Numbered from the stretch's first letter, positions 17,213 to 27,755 are shown. The stretch: DNA of 64,000 bases from Muribaculaceae bacterium (GCA_009775225.1 VSPE01000008.1:10929-74928); one strand, 5' to 3'. The notes: generated by a model not told the origin, from the sequence alone. Program-made: numbers and translations.

Positions 17213-19174
17213 TTATTTCTTCTTATATTTGGAAGCGCCGTTTTCGAGCCATGCCACAAAGGCGCCGATGTTTTCGTCGTACACGCGTGGTGTTTCGAGG
17301 GGGTTGCCTTCGTTGTCGAGGATAACGTAGTAGGGCTGCGAGTTGATGCCGAACTTGTATCTCTGCAGGTAGGCCCATTTTTCGCCGACAGTAGTGAGGC
17401 GCATTGTCTGGCCTTCTTCGGTCACTGTCATCGGCTGCTCGAGGTCGGCTTTGTCGTCGACCATGAGTTTTATCATCACGAAGTCGTTCTCGATAATCGA
17501 GCGTACAGAGGGGTTGTCGAATACTGCACCTTCCATTTTGCGGCAGTTCACACATGCGTAGCCCGAGAAGTCGAGCAGTACGGGTTTTCCGTGCTCCTGT
17601 GCGTAGGCCATGCCCTTGTCGTAGTCGTGGAACTCTTCGAAGGTGCCACCGTAGAGATTGAAATCCTGAGTGTAGAGCGGCGGAGCGAAGGCACTTATGG
17701 CTTTAAGAGGTGCGCCCCACAGGCCGGGAAGGAGATACACGGCGAAGCTGAACGATGCTACAGCCATGAAGAAGCGTCCTACCGAAGTGTGCTTAACCTC
17801 GCTGTCGTGGCTGAAGCGGAGCTTCCCAAGCAGGTATATGCCGAGGAGTACGAAGAGCACTATCCATATTGCGATAAATACTTCGCGGTCGAGTATGCGC
17901 CAGCCGTATGCAAGGTCGGCTACGGAGAGGAACTTGAGCGATAATATCAGTTCTACGAAGCCAAGCACAACCTTCACAGTGTTGAGCCACGAGCCGGAGC
18001 GGGGCAGCTCTTTCAGCATCGAGGGGAAGAATGCGAATAGGCCGAAGGGCAGCGCAAGGCCGAGAGCGAAGCCTCCCATACCGGCAAGCGGGCCGAGGAG
18101 GTTGCTTTGGGAGAAGGCCTCGACAAGAAGTGTGCCTATGATAGGGCCTGTACAGCTGAACGATACCAGCACGAGTGTGAATGCCATGAAGAAGATACTC
18201 AGTATGCCGGTTGTGCTTTCGGCGCGGGCATCTACGGCGTTGCTCCAGCGGGAGGGCAGGGTGATTTCAAATGCGCCGAAGAAAGATATCGCAAAGAATA
18301 CGAGGAGTGCAAAGAATATGAGGTTGAATACGGCTCCTGTGGCTATTTCGTTGAGCTTGCCGGGGCCGAAGATGAGCGTGAGCACTATACCGAGCGCCAG
18401 GAATATGATGATAATGCTGGCGCTGTAAAGTACGGCGTCGATAATAGAGCGGCGACGGCTCTTGCTCTTCTTTAGGAAGAAGCTCACCGTCATTGGTATC
18501 ATCGGCCATACGCAGGGGGTCATAAGGGCTACGAGGCCTCCGAGGAAGCCGAAGATAAAGATTGCCCAGAAGGACTGCGATGCGCTTTCGCGCTCAACCT
18601 CTACGGGTGCCCACCATTCGCTTACAGTGGCGGGTGCGGAAGGCTGTCTGCCGGATATGTTTTCGGGAGCCGGTGCACTCTCGTTTTCGGTGGAGTCTGT
18701 AGCGGGCTTCCCCTCTGCGCCGAAGGGAAGTGTGAACTCAAAGCGGGTAGGCGGCGTGCACGACTGCTCTGTGCACGGCATGTATCTTACAAAACCTTCC
18801 ACAGAGCCACCTGTTGCTTTGAAGGGGCGGCGCAGCTCTATTGTGCCTGCAAGCCACGGGAGGTTGAGGTTCATAAAGGCATCGAGGTGTACTGATGGCT
18901 CTACATTGCAAGTGAGAGGCCCGGCGGCTTCTGCTCCTGAAGTAAATTCCACAAGAGTAGGGTCGGGTACGCCGCCGTCATTACCATGCGAAGGCATCTC
19001 CACTCCGTAGATGTGCCAGCCGTCTTTGATTTCGCCTTTGAGGACGAGTATGCCGCCGTTGTCATCGGCACTTTCGATGGAAGCGCTCCAGCTTACAGGC
19101 TTCTCGATGGATGCAGCCCAAAGGGCTGTGGCCGACAGTACAAGTGTCAGCAACAGTGCGGTAATCTTTTTCAT
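17213..19174 (-). CDS. dsbD: Thiol:disulfide interchange protein DsbD
   Basis: 653 residues with the three classic parts. A signal peptide (MKKITALLLTLVLSATALWA) and N-terminal alpha domain carry the cysteine pair in MPCTEQSCTPP. Eight-helix membrane beta domain begins AIFIFGFLGGLVALMTPCVWP. A C-terminal thioredoxin-like gamma domain has the CVNC active site at 541-544. It passes electrons from cytoplasmic thioredoxin across the inner membrane to periplasmic proteins. Its start overlaps the stop of the preceding DsbD-alpha-like gene as ATGA. Confidence 0.93.
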   Translation of the reverse strand: MKKITALLLTLVLSATALWAASIEKPVSWSASIESADDNGGILVLKGEIKDGWHIYGVEMPSHGNDGGVPDPTLVEFTSGAEAAGPLTCNVEPSVHLDAFMNLNLPWLAGTIELRRPFKATGGSVEGFVRYMPCTEQSCTPPTRFEFTLPFGAEGKPATDSTENESAPAPENISGRQPSAPATVSEWWAPVEVERESASQSFWAIFIFGFLGGLVALMTPCVWPMIPMTVSFFLKKSKSRRRSIIDAVLYSASIIIIFLALGIVLTLIFGPGKLNEIATGAVFNLIFFALLVFFAISFFGAFEITLPSRWSNAVDARAESTTGILSIFFMAFTLVLVSFSCTGPIIGTLLVEAFSQSNLLGPLAGMGGFALGLALPFGLFAFFPSMLKELPRSGSWLNTVKVVLGFVELILSLKFLSVADLAYGWRILDREVFIAIWIVLFVLLGIYLLGKLRFSHDSEVKHTSVGRFFMAVASFSFAVYLLPGLWGAPLKAISAFAPPLYTQDFNLYGGTFEEFHDYDKGMAYAQEHGKPVLLDFSGYACVNCRKMEGAVFDNPSVRSIIENDFVMIKLMVDDKADLEQPMTVTEEGQTMRLTTVGEKWAYLQRYKFGINSQPYYVILDNEGNPLETPRVYDENIGAFVAWLENGASKYKKK

Positions 19175-19644
19175 TTGTTTACAGACTTAAGTTTTACGGC
19201 TACGGCGATATTCTCGGTTGTCGGCGGGCGGCAGGTGGTGCCGTCGCACGCCATGTATGTTATTTTGGCCGACAGGCGGGCTGTTGCATGGTCGGTAACT
19301 TTAAAGGGCACGGTGAAGTCTATGTTGGAGTCCCACCAGGTGAGAGTCATGCCGAAAAGGGCATCGTTTACTTCAACGGCATTGCGTGTCGGGCTTACCG
19401 GGCCGGTAAACTTGATGCCGGCGCTTCCGGAGAGGTCGAAGGAGGTGGCTTTGGGGCCGCCTTCGGGGATGTCGAGGCCATATAGATGCCACCCTGGAGT
19501 TACGAGAGCTTTGAAGGTGACAGTGCCGGTGTCGGCGCCTGTCGTCTTGACGATAGTACGCCAGCGCACGGGCTGCTGGGCCGAAACTGATAGTGCGAAG
19601 ACTATCATCACGAGTGTAAGGAATAGAGATTTGTGAGTTTTCAT
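19171..19644 (-). CDS. Stand-alone DsbD alpha-domain-like periplasmic protein
   Basis: 157 residues from the ATG at 19644 (a longer frame to 19683 lies upstream of the better start). A signal peptide (KSLFLTLVMIVFALSVSAQ) is followed by one DsbD N-terminal (alpha) immunoglobulin-like domain. It keeps the cysteine pair with the following Pro-Pro, MACDGTTCRPP, which is how the alpha domain receives electrons. It is translationally coupled to full-length dsbD (ATGA overlap). I infer an extra periplasmic thiol shuttle or a second docking partner for DsbD. A TAACTTTG promoter element heads the operon. Confidence 0.82.
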   Translation of the reverse strand: MKTHKSLFLTLVMIVFALSVSAQQPVRWRTIVKTTGADTGTVTFKALVTPGWHLYGLDIPEGGPKATSFDLSGSAGIKFTGPVSPTRNAVEVNDALFGMTLTWWDSNIDFTVPFKVTDHATARLSAKITYMACDGTTCRPPTTENIAVAVKLKSVNK

Positions 19645-19680
19645 ATAAATGCTGTGTGCCGTGTATCGGTAAAATTCGTA

Positions 19681-19688
19681 CAAAGTTA
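19681..19688 (-). promoter_or_regulatory. Promoter -7 element of the dsbD-mazG-topB operon
   Basis: The minus strand reads TAACTTTG, a perfect match, 37 bases before the ATG at 19644. No terminator is visible until after the Cys-rich gene, so the five genes probably form one transcript. Confidence 0.65.
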
Positions 19689-19835
19689 CGATTTTAGCGC
19701 GAGAAAAAAAAGTGTCGCGAAATCTCTGTGTGCAGGCGGTATAAAAAGTTTTCAGAGTTTACGATGTCCGGGCACTGAATGTCTCCTGAAGAGTTGTATG
19801 CGCGGGAGATAGGAGCTTGGTATTTACAAGTAGCG

Positions 19836-19875
19836 AAAAAAAAGCAGGTTCGCGCTTCTGCACGTCCCTGCTTTT
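19836..19875 (-). terminator. Intrinsic terminator after nhaA
   Basis: The minus strand has AAAAGCAGG / CCTGCTTTT with a run of eight T. The structure is nearly symmetrical (poly-A on the other flank), but the longer T-run serves nhaA. Confidence 0.8.
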
Positions 19876-19958
19876 GTGCTTAAGTGAATATCATTGATGC
19901 GTGCCTCTGCAGGCATAGAACCTCCGACATGTCACTACTGTCTTTATTGCGGTCGATA

Positions 19959-21392
19959 TCACTCTTCCGCAGTATCGGGTGCCGCTCCTTTGGGAAGTGT
20001 GAGATGCAGCCAGAAGAATGCGAGTAGTCCCGACAATAGCGAGCCGACTACGATGCCGAGCTTGGCATGGCTGAGCAGGTCGGCCTGCGCGGGTATGGCA
20101 GCGTCGAACGAGAGGGTGGCAATGAATATCGACACCGTGAAACCGATGCCGCCGAGCATGGCGGTCGAAGCCATCATGTGCCAGTCGGTATGAGCCGGCA
20201 TTGGTGCCCATTTAAGCTTTATAGCGGCAAACGAGAAGATAAATATGCCGAGGAATTTGCCAATTACGAGGCCGAGAATTACCGACAGCGATATGCCCTC
20301 AATTACCGATGAGGGGGCCATGTCGAGCAGGAAAATACCGGCATTGGCGAAGGCAAAAAGAGGCAGAATGAAATAGTTGACCATCGGATGGAGGGTGTCT
20401 TCGAGGTCTTGAAGCGGAGAGATGACTTTGTCGGATGCGCTTTCTACCTGCTTGAGCCAATTGAGCTGTTCTTTTCCGAGGATAGAACGTTTTTCAAGTT
20501 CGGCGTTGTCTTCTTCGGCATTGAAGTGCGAGATTGAGTCGCGTATGATTTTGATGTATTTCTTGGGGGCATATACCGGAGTAGCCGGTACACAGAATGC
20601 TACCAGTACGCCTGCGATAGTGGGGTGGATGCCGGAGTTGAGGAACAGGAACCAGATGATGCCGCCGATGAGCAGGTAGAATATTTTGCTCTTGATGCGG
20701 AGTACCGAACCGAGCAGGAGTACACCGAAGAGTGCGGCGGCGTAGACAAGAAGCATCACATCGATGTGGCTGGAGTAGAAGGCTGCTATGACTATGATGC
20801 CGCCTATGTCATCCACTACTGCGAGGGTGGTAAGGAATATTTTAAGAGAAAGGGGCACTCGCTTGCCAAGCATGGAGAGTACGCCAAGCGAGAATGCAAT
20901 GTCGGTGGCCATGGGGATGGCTGCTCCGCCGGCGTAGTCGGTGCCGCGGCTGAGGTAGTAGAATATGAGTACAGGCACAATCATGCCACCGATAGCGCCG
21001 ATAATGGGCAGAAGTGCCTGTTTGAACGACGATAGTTCGCCTACAAGCACTTCGCGTTTGATTTCGAGGCCAATCGAGAAGAAGAAAATAGCCATGAGCG
21101 CATCGTTGATAAACGACAGCAGACTCATAGGATGCCCCGCGTGGCTGAATACATTGAAGTCGCCAAGCTGGAGGCGCACTTCCTGCTCCCAAAATCCGAA
21201 GTAATAGCTGTTGAATGCAGGTATGTTTGCAATGATAAGGGCAAGCGCGGTGGTAGCAATAAGGAGGTTGCCGCCTGAGGCATGGCGTCGGAGCGCCTGT
21301 CTGGCCGAAAAGAAAATGCCGGTGCTGAAAACCGAGTTTTCGTCTTTGTTACATCCGGCTTGTGTGTGCCTATTCGGAGATGTTTTTGTCAT
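19959..21392 (-). CDS. nhaA: Sodium/proton antiporter NhaA
   Basis: 477 residues, somewhat longer than E. coli NhaA because of an N-terminal extension of about 30 residues and an insertion of polar residues after DSISHFNAEE. The ion-binding aspartates D194 and D195 lie in AVVDDIGG. The family motifs SIGLEIKRE and the C-terminal GIGFTVSIFIATLSF are present. It exports sodium in exchange for protons at the inner membrane. It is a single gene with a terminator. Confidence 0.95.
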   Translation of the reverse strand: MTKTSPNRHTQAGCNKDENSVFSTGIFFSARQALRRHASGGNLLIATTALALIIANIPAFNSYYFGFWEQEVRLQLGDFNVFSHAGHPMSLLSFINDALMAIFFFSIGLEIKREVLVGELSSFKQALLPIIGAIGGMIVPVLIFYYLSRGTDYAGGAAIPMATDIAFSLGVLSMLGKRVPLSLKIFLTTLAVVDDIGGIIVIAAFYSSHIDVMLLVYAAALFGVLLLGSVLRIKSKIFYLLIGGIIWFLFLNSGIHPTIAGVLVAFCVPATPVYAPKKYIKIIRDSISHFNAEEDNAELEKRSILGKEQLNWLKQVESASDKVISPLQDLEDTLHPMVNYFILPLFAFANAGIFLLDMAPSSVIEGISLSVILGLVIGKFLGIFIFSFAAIKLKWAPMPAHTDWHMMASTAMLGGIGFTVSIFIATLSFDAAIPAQADLLSHAKLGIVVGSLLSGLLAFFWLHLTLPKGAAPDTAEE

Positions 21393-21477
21393 TGTGTGAT
21401 AAATTGCATATTTAATTTTCAGATAGCCAACATTAAATGTCGATTTGCAAACCTTGACGAACGAGAGGGGGTGAGAG

Positions 21478-21529
21478 AAAAAGACCGCCGCAGCAACTCC
21501 TTATCAGGAGCCGATGCCGGCGGTCTTTG
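21478..21529 (-). terminator. Intrinsic terminator after the glycogen genes
   Basis: Minus strand: AAAGACCGCCG pairs with CGGCGGTCTTT, followed by TTTCTC. The loop contains a second small hairpin (GGCTCCTGATAAGGAGTT). It lies 33 bases past the phosphorylase stop. Confidence 0.8.
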
Positions 21530-21561
21530 TGTTTATGTGTATGCAGTTTCGTTAAGCCCGT

Positions 21562-24120
21562 TTAAATCCAACGGGTGAAGGCGAAGTCCTGACGGTGAGG
21601 CAGCTCGGCATTTATGGGGTAGAGGCGGAAACCATAGCGGAACACGCCTGCGTCCTTGATTTTGGTCGAGAGCTCGTAGGTAAGAACGTTGCCGTCCTGT
21701 TTGACGACCTTGAACTGCTCGATGCGCGCGAGAGACTCCTTGCCGTCGGCCTGGCGGTAAACCACCATTTCGAGGCCTAGGTCGCGGCCGATACCGTTTG
21801 TATCTATTGCTACTTCGATTCGGAATGGTTCGCCTGTGAGCGAAGATGAAATCTCGCCGCAGTGACGGATGTCGAGAACTTTCACGCCGTCCCATTCAGA
21901 TGCCACTTTTTCTTTCCATGCCACGATGTTCTTGGCGAGGGCGAAGTTGTCGGCGCTGAGGCGTTTGCTGCGTGCGGCTTCCTTGTCGTAGAAACGGGCG
22001 ATGTAGTCGTCAATCATGCGCTTCATGGTGAAGTGAGGCGCGATGTCGCTGATAGACCCCTTGATGTACTGTATCCAGCGTGGCGAGTAGCCTGCCGAGT
22101 TCTTCTCAAAGTAGAGAGGTATGATTTCATTCTCGAGCATCGAGTAAATCGTTGCGGCGTCGAGTTTGTCCTGCTGGCTCTGGTCGGTGTATGTGCGCTT
22201 GTCGGTGAGCGCCCAGCCGGCTTTTTCGTTAAAGCGGTAGCCTTCGTACCACCAGCCGTCGAGCACGGAGAAGTTGAGTACGCCGTTCATCTCTGCCTTT
22301 TCGCCCGATGTACCCGATGCCTCGAGGGGACGGGTGGGGGTGTTCAGCCAGATGTCGACACCTGTTACAAGACGCTTGGCAACAATCATGTTGTAGTCTT
22401 CGAGGAAGATAATCTTGCCGAGGAATTCGGGGCGGTGGCTAATTTCTACGATGCGCTTGATGAGGTCTTGGCCTGCGCCGTCGGCGGGGTGAGCCTTACC
22501 TGCGAAGATGAACTGAACAGGGAACTGCTCGTTGTTTACAATCTTGGCAAGACGGTCGAGGTCGGTGAAGAGCAGGTGTGCGCGTTTGTATGTGGCGAAG
22601 CGGCGTGCGAAGCCGATGATGAGTGCTTTGGGGTTGATGCGGTCTACAATGTTCATCACGGCACCGGGGTCACCCTGGTTGGCGAGCCACTTCTCTTTGA
22701 AGTCGCGGCGTACGAAGTTGATGAACTTGTTTTTCATAGTCTCGCGCATGTTCCATATTTCCTGGTCGGGGATGTCGAAGATGCCTTTCCATGCCTGGGG
22801 GTCGCTCTGGTTCTCAAATACCTGTTTGCCGAGTTTGTTGTGGTAGAATTCCTTCCATTCCGATGCGGCCCATGTAGGCATGTGTACGCCGTTTGTAACG
22901 TAGCCTACATGGCTTTCTTCCCAGGAATAACCTTTCCAAATGCCGGAGAACATTTTCTTCGACACTTCGCCGTGAAGCCAGCTTACGCCGTTTGCTTCCT
23001 GGCAGGTGTTGAGGGCGAATACGCTCATGGAGAAGCGTTCGTTTGAGTCGGGGTTCTCGCGGCCCATGTTCATGAGGTCGTTCCAGCTGATACCGAGTTT
23101 GGCGGGGTATTCACCCATGTATTTGCCGAAGAGACCTTCGTCGAAGTAGTCGTGGCCTGCGGGTACGGGGGTATGTACTGTGTAGAGCGACGATGCGCGC
23201 ACGAGCTCGAGAGCTACGTTGAAGCTGAGGCCGTCTTTCTGTACATAGTCCACCAAACGCTGGAGGTTTAGAAGAGCTGCATGACCTTCGTTGCAGTGGT
23301 AGAGCTGAGAGTTAACTCCAAGTTTCTGGAGCATGAGTACACCGCCGATGCCGAGGAGGTATTCTTGCTTGATACGGTTCTCCCAGTCGCCGCCATAGAG
23401 CTTGTGTGTGATAGGACGGTCGAACTCGCTGTTCATGTCGAAGTCGGTATCGAGCAGATAGAGCTTCATGCGGCCAACGTTTACGCGCCAAATGTGGCTG
23501 TAGATTATGCGGCCGGGGTAGGGCACTTCAAGAATCATGGGGTGGCCATCGGCATCCATAACCTGCTCGATAGGCAGCTGGTTAAAGTTCTGTGGCTCGT
23601 AGTTGGCAATCTGTTGGCCGTCTACGCTTAGTGTTTGGGTGAAATAACCATAGCGGTAGAGGAAGCCTACGGCAGTCATGTCAACACAGCTGTCCGACGC
23701 TTCCTTTATATAATCGCCGGCGAGCACGCCGAGGCCGCCGGAGTAGATTTTGAGGCAGTTGCACAGGCCGTATTCCATCGAGAAATAAGATACCGAAGGG
23801 ACGTCTTTGCGCATGGGCTTCTTCATGTATTCTTTGAAGTCGGCATATACGCGGTTGAGTTCGGCCATGAATGCTTCATCGGCGGAGAGTTCGGCGATAC
23901 GTTCGGATGAGAGCTCCTGAATGAGCATCACGGGGTTCTCGCCGTTGCGGCGCCATGTGTCGGGATTGATAGAGCGGAAAAGAGCTTTGGCTTCGCTATT
24001 CCATACCCACCAAAGGTTTTTGGAAAGTTCCTCGAGGGGCTTGAGCTGCGAGGGCAGCTCTGATTTTACAGTAATGTCGCGCCAGGCGGGAGCGTTGGTG
24101 TTACTTACAGGAAGTTTCAT
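21562..24120 (-). CDS. glgP: Glycogen/alpha-glucan phosphorylase (GT35, short bacterial type)
   Basis: 852 residues. It releases glucose 1-phosphate from alpha-1,4-glucans. It belongs to the alpha-glucan phosphorylase branch that starts with the DUF3417 domain ([19 protein letters not shown]) rather than the muscle-type N-terminus. Catalytic core motifs include [16 protein letters not shown] and the PLP-binding region [14 protein letters not shown]. It lies 18 bases after the glycogen synthase gene, so synthesis and breakdown of glycogen are transcribed together. A terminator follows. Confidence 0.93.
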   Translation of the reverse strand: MKLPVSNTNAPAWRDITVKSELPSQLKPLEELSKNLWWVWNSEAKALFRSINPDTWRRNGENPVMLIQELSSERIAELSADEAFMAELNRVYADFKEYMKKPMRKDVPSVSYFSMEYGLCNCLKIYSGGLGVLAGDYIKEASDSCVDMTAVGFLYRYGYFTQTLSVDGQQIANYEPQNFNQLPIEQVMDADGHPMILEVPYPGRIIYSHIWRVNVGRMKLYLLDTDFDMNSEFDRPITHKLYGGDWENRIKQEYLLGIGGVLMLQKLGVNSQLYHCNEGHAALLNLQRLVDYVQKDGLSFNVALELVRASSLYTVHTPVPAGHDYFDEGLFGKYMGEYPAKLGISWNDLMNMGRENPDSNERFSMSVFALNTCQEANGVSWLHGEVSKKMFSGIWKGYSWEESHVGYVTNGVHMPTWAASEWKEFYHNKLGKQVFENQSDPQAWKGIFDIPDQEIWNMRETMKNKFINFVRRDFKEKWLANQGDPGAVMNIVDRINPKALIIGFARRFATYKRAHLLFTDLDRLAKIVNNEQFPVQFIFAGKAHPADGAGQDLIKRIVEISHRPEFLGKIIFLEDYNMIVAKRLVTGVDIWLNTPTRPLEASGTSGEKAEMNGVLNFSVLDGWWYEGYRFNEKAGWALTDKRTYTDQSQQDKLDAATIYSMLENEIIPLYFEKNSAGYSPRWIQYIKGSISDIAPHFTMKRMIDDYIARFYDKEAARSKRLSADNFALAKNIVAWKEKVASEWDGVKVLDIRHCGEISSSLTGEPFRIEVAIDTNGIGRDLGLEMVVYRQADGKESLARIEQFKVVKQDGNVLTYELSTKIKDAGVFRYGFRLYPINAELPHRQDFAFTRWI

Positions 24121-24138
24121 ATTTTAATAATTTTCTTT

Positions 24139-25794
24139 TTACTTTTTATTCCGGATGTCTGCACAAGCCAGAGCATCGCAGTATGCAGTATAGTAGTATG
24201 ATATAAAGTCTGTCCATTGAGCCTTGGCTGCTATTTCGGCAGCGTTGCGGCGTATGTCGGCAATGGCCTCGGGGGCAGCCGATGCGAGGACCTCTATGCT
24301 GTCGGTGATAGCTGTCACCACTTTGTGGTAGTTGCCGTCGGTGCGTTCTACCACTTCAACGCCGCAGCTTGTAAAGGTCGGCTTGATTTCTATTTCTTCT
24401 ATCCAGCGGCCGAAGCCTGCCAGAGTTGTGGTGACGGTAGGTACTCCGAAAGCTACGCTCTCGAGCGGGGTGTAGCCCCAAGGCTCGTAGTACGAGGCGA
24501 ATACTGTGGCGTCGAGGCCGGGGAGAAGCTGATAATATGTGAGGTCGAATATGCCGTCGTTGCCGTCGAGATAGCACGGCACATATATTACGTCGACTTT
24601 CGATGCACTGTCGTTGGTGAAGCCGATTTCGTGTATGCGGCGGTTAACGGGGTCATCGCTGTAATTATTCAGGCGATGAGTGATTACAGGGTCGCTCAGG
24701 CGGCTGTGGAGCCGGCTGTCTATCTGATTGCGGAGGTCGGCTCGGGGACCTCCGCACCATGCGGGAACGAGCACGAGTGCGAGTACGCGGCGGTTGAGAC
24801 TTCTGTCGGCGAGCGCTTTCATGGAGTCGAGGAATACGTCGAGACCTTTATTGCGGAATTCGCAGCGCCCCGAAGAGGCTACAATAAAAGTGTTGTCGTT
24901 GTAGTCGATGCCTGTAAGGGCATGGGCCACTTCGAGAATGCATGCGCGGGCCGACTTGCGTGCGGCGTTATATCTGGTGCGTGCCGGCACGAAGTTAAGT
25001 TCAAATCCGTTTGGAGTCACCACAGGCCGGCGACCGAGCAGCTGTTCCGACTCGTCGGCAGTAACATCGCTCACGGTTGTGAAACAGTCGGCGTTCCATG
25101 CGGCAGCTTTTTCGAGAGAGTGCTTGCTCTGCATGTTCAGCTCTTCGGCCATCTGGTCGCCGTTGTAGTTCTTGAGCTGGTCGTACAAGGGCTTTCCGTT
25201 GCCGCAGATGCTTCGGCCGATGCTTGTAGCGTGTGTGGTAAACACCGTCGCAACTTCGGGCATGTCGGCTTTGAGAGTGAGTAGCCCCATTGCTGTAGTC
25301 CATTCGTCGAAGTGGGCTATCGTGTGGCTGTGTTCACTCTTGTTGAATGTGATAATGCTTTTTATGACTTCAGCGGCGGCTCTGGCAAAGGCACAACCTT
25401 CGTCGTAATCGCCGTATGCGTGGAGGGAGTCTACCTGGTATAGCTCCCACATGCGGCTGTATGCTGCGTCTTTATTGGCATACATACCGTCGAACTTGAC
25501 AAGAATTGCCACTGGCTTGCCGGGAATATCCCAACGGCCCACTCGCACATAGATGCCTTCGGGCAGACGGGCGTTCTGCACCCAGCGGCGCATCAGTGTT
25601 TTTGACTCGGTGAAGTACGGAGATGGGCTCTCGTCGCTCCAAACATCCGGGCCGATGAAGATTAATCTGTCTTTGAGCTGCTCTTTGAGGGTTTTTGCTT
25701 TGCTCGACAATACGGTGTATATGCCGCCAATTTTGTTGCATACTTCCCAACTTGTCTCAAATAACAAATCTATCTCTGTACTACAATTATTCAT
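24139..25794 (-). CDS. Glycogen synthase, GT3-like (eukaryotic type)
   Basis: 551 residues. The start LLFETSWEVCNKIGGIYTV and the later YEPWGYTPLESVAFGVPTVTT show the glycogen synthase of family GT3, the type found in fungi and animals and common in Bacteroidetes, rather than GlgA of GT5. Transfer from UDP-glucose is known for the family; the donor here is not proven. The gene is headed by a TACCTTTG promoter element and followed by the phosphorylase gene. Confidence 0.9.
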   Translation of the reverse strand: MNNCSTEIDLLFETSWEVCNKIGGIYTVLSSKAKTLKEQLKDRLIFIGPDVWSDESPSPYFTESKTLMRRWVQNARLPEGIYVRVGRWDIPGKPVAILVKFDGMYANKDAAYSRMWELYQVDSLHAYGDYDEGCAFARAAAEVIKSIITFNKSEHSHTIAHFDEWTTAMGLLTLKADMPEVATVFTTHATSIGRSICGNGKPLYDQLKNYNGDQMAEELNMQSKHSLEKAAAWNADCFTTVSDVTADESEQLLGRRPVVTPNGFELNFVPARTRYNAARKSARACILEVAHALTGIDYNDNTFIVASSGRCEFRNKGLDVFLDSMKALADRSLNRRVLALVLVPAWCGGPRADLRNQIDSRLHSRLSDPVITHRLNNYSDDPVNRRIHEIGFTNDSASKVDVIYVPCYLDGNDGIFDLTYYQLLPGLDATVFASYYEPWGYTPLESVAFGVPTVTTTLAGFGRWIEEIEIKPTFTSCGVEVVERTDGNYHKVVTAITDSIEVLASAAPEAIADIRRNAAEIAAKAQWTDFISYYYTAYCDALACADIRNKK

Positions 25795-25827
25795 ATCTTG
25801 AATTCAAGTCGTGTTTTTATAGGCCGC

Positions 25828-25835
25828 AAAGGTAA
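25828..25835 (-). promoter_or_regulatory. Promoter -7 element of the glycogen operon
   Basis: The minus strand reads TACCTTTG, a perfect match, 34 bases before the ATG at 25794. A long A/T tract lies just upstream. Confidence 0.65.
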
Positions 25836-25954
25836 GAATTTTTTTTTGAAAATCAAAATGCGTGTTCGTAGTGGTCGGGAAATCGTGCTGGGAGGCAAGG
25901 GTGTGAGATTGGAAGGGGAAGTGAAGGAAAAGAGGGAGAATGAGATGTGTTCTG

Positions 25955-26329
25955 TTATCGGGCGGCGAGTACTTCTATTTCAACCAGTACGCCCTTGGGT
26001 AACTCTCGTACGGCCACGGCTGAGCGGGCGGGGTAAGGCTCGGTGAATACTTTGCCGTAAACATCGTTCATGGCAGCGAAGTTTGCCATGTCGGAGAGGA
26101 ATACAGTGGTTTTTACAACATTGTCAACCGTGAGTCCGGCTGCTTCGAGAATGGCGCATACGTTTGCGAGCGACTGGGCTGTCTGAGCCTGAATTCCTTC
26201 GGGAATTTTGCCGGTGGCGGGATTGAGGGGTATCTGGCCTGAAGCAAATACGAATGTGCCTGTGTCGATAGCCTGGCTGTAGGGGCCTATTGCGCCGGGA
26301 GCGGAGGTAGTGGCGATTACTTTTTTCAT
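25955..26329 (-). CDS. ridA: RidA-family enamine/imine deaminase
   Basis: 124 residues, the exact family length. Motifs: APGAIGPYSQAI near the start, FASGQIPLNPATG, VKTTVFLSDMANF, and the arginine-containing YPARSAVAV. RidA hydrolyses reactive 2-aminoacrylate and related imines made by PLP enzymes. It follows the YihY gene by only three bases and is probably expressed with it. Confidence 0.95.
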   Translation of the reverse strand: MKKVIATTSAPGAIGPYSQAIDTGTFVFASGQIPLNPATGKIPEGIQAQTAQSLANVCAILEAAGLTVDNVVKTTVFLSDMANFAAMNDVYGKVFTEPYPARSAVAVRELPKGVLVEIEVLAAR

Positions 26330-26332
26330 GTT

Positions 26333-27712
26333 TTAAATTGTATTATGTTTGGTTTTTAAGTGTGGTATGGAGATGTCGGCAAGAAGCATATCTGATGCTA
26401 CGGTCGATAACGCTTGTTCGATTTTCTCGATTTTAGGGATTACGTTGGGGAAATTCTTGTCAAAGCCGTTGATAAAATCTGAGTTGCCCAGTGTGTATAA
26501 GCGCGTGGTGAGAACTTCTATAGTGAATGAAGCCGGATTTACAGCGAGCTGATAGCCATACACTTCTTTTTCGTCGGGAAGGAGCACGCGGTTGGCAAGT
26601 CCTGTTTTTACCAGTATGTCGGTGATGTCGGTCACGAGGCGTGCTGGTATTTCGTATATGTTCATTATGTCGCGGGCTGTGGCCGGTCGTTCGCCGTCGA
26701 GAAAGCGGCGCGTTATGATTGCCGAAATGGCTATGGTCACGGTCCAGCGGTAGCGGCTTGAAATAGTGCTTACCTCGCGGTCGAGGCTAAATGCGAATAC
26801 GTTCTGCGAAGAATAGCATATTACCGCTCCGGCGAGGCAGATTACCCACACTAGCTGTATCCATATCAGAAGCAGTGGTATAAAGGCGAATGAGCCGTAA
26901 ATGGCGTTGTAGCGTGTTACATACAGAGTTCCGGTCACGAACAACCATTGCAGCACGAGGAAGCCCGTGCCTGCAAGGGCGCCCGAAAGGAATGCGTTGC
27001 CGAACTTGACTTTGGTGTTCGGTATGAGCATATAGGCTGCGGTGAAGAAGAGAATTGTCATGAGTACCTGTGTGCCTTCGAGGATGAGGCTTATCACAGG
27101 AGTCATGAATTCGAAGTCGAATATTGCGCGCAGTGTTGAGCTGAGCATCAGAGATATGCCGCTCGCGCAGAGCATCAGAACGGGGAGTATTAGCAGCAAT
27201 GCGGTGTAGTCGGTGGCTTTGCGCCAGATGCTTCGGCTGGTTTTTACGCCCCAGATAAGATTGAAGGAGTCTTCTACGTTGCTAAGCAGCGAGATTAAAG
27301 TCCAAAGTAGTACGGCAATGCCTACGCCGAGGAATACGCCCTCCGAAGTCTGGTTCAGGTAGCTCTCAACGAAATTCATCGCATAAGATATGGCTGTATG
27401 CTGAGCCGGGAAGAGTCTGAACAATTCGTCTTGTAGTACGCCCTGCATGCCGAAGCCGCGACCTATGGCAAGCAGAAGTGCGAGAGCCGGCACTATCGCG
27501 AGCATGGTTCGGAATGTCATGGCGCAGGCTTGAGTCTGAATGTCGCGGTTCAGAAAAGATTTTACGGAAAGATTGGCCGTGCGCAGTGTGTTGAGCCACC
27601 ACGTGCGCCTCGGGTCGCTCCAAAGGCCTGAGGAGAGAAAGTTCCACAGCTCTATGGTGCGGCCTGTGATACGGGCAATTCTACTTTCGTTTTTAATGGT
27701 GGTCTTATCCAT
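26333..27712 (-). CDS. YihY/BrkB-family membrane protein with C-terminal winged-helix-like domain
   Basis: 459 residues. Residues about 60-320 hold the YihY/BrkB membrane core with six helices (TFRTMLAIVPALALLLAIG; ALLLILPVLMLCASGISLML). The remaining part of about 130 residues is soluble. It contains a helix-turn-helix-like stretch (ATARDIMNIYEIPARLV), a fusion seen in Bacteroidetes members. The old name of this family as ribonuclease BN is not supported. Transport or envelope roles have been proposed but not proven. Its promoter element TAACTTTG lies at 27756. Confidence 0.85.
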   Translation of the reverse strand: MDKTTIKNESRIARITGRTIELWNFLSSGLWSDPRRTWWLNTLRTANLSVKSFLNRDIQTQACAMTFRTMLAIVPALALLLAIGRGFGMQGVLQDELFRLFPAQHTAISYAMNFVESYLNQTSEGVFLGVGIAVLLWTLISLLSNVEDSFNLIWGVKTSRSIWRKATDYTALLLILPVLMLCASGISLMLSSTLRAIFDFEFMTPVISLILEGTQVLMTILFFTAAYMLIPNTKVKFGNAFLSGALAGTGFLVLQWLFVTGTLYVTRYNAIYGSFAFIPLLLIWIQLVWVICLAGAVICYSSQNVFAFSLDREVSTISSRYRWTVTIAISAIITRRFLDGERPATARDIMNIYEIPARLVTDITDILVKTGLANRVLLPDEKEVYGYQLAVNPASFTIEVLTTRLYTLGNSDFINGFDKNFPNVIPKIEKIEQALSTVASDMLLADISIPHLKTKHNTI

Positions 27713-27755
27713 TTTTCAGGGGTTTCGGATGTTGAGCATCGTGTGATGTCGTCCG

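Noticed and set aside
21862..23046. 394-codon plus-strand frame opposite the phosphorylase gene
   Set aside because: Shadow of a highly biased coding region; Val/Cys/Phe-rich with no family motif.
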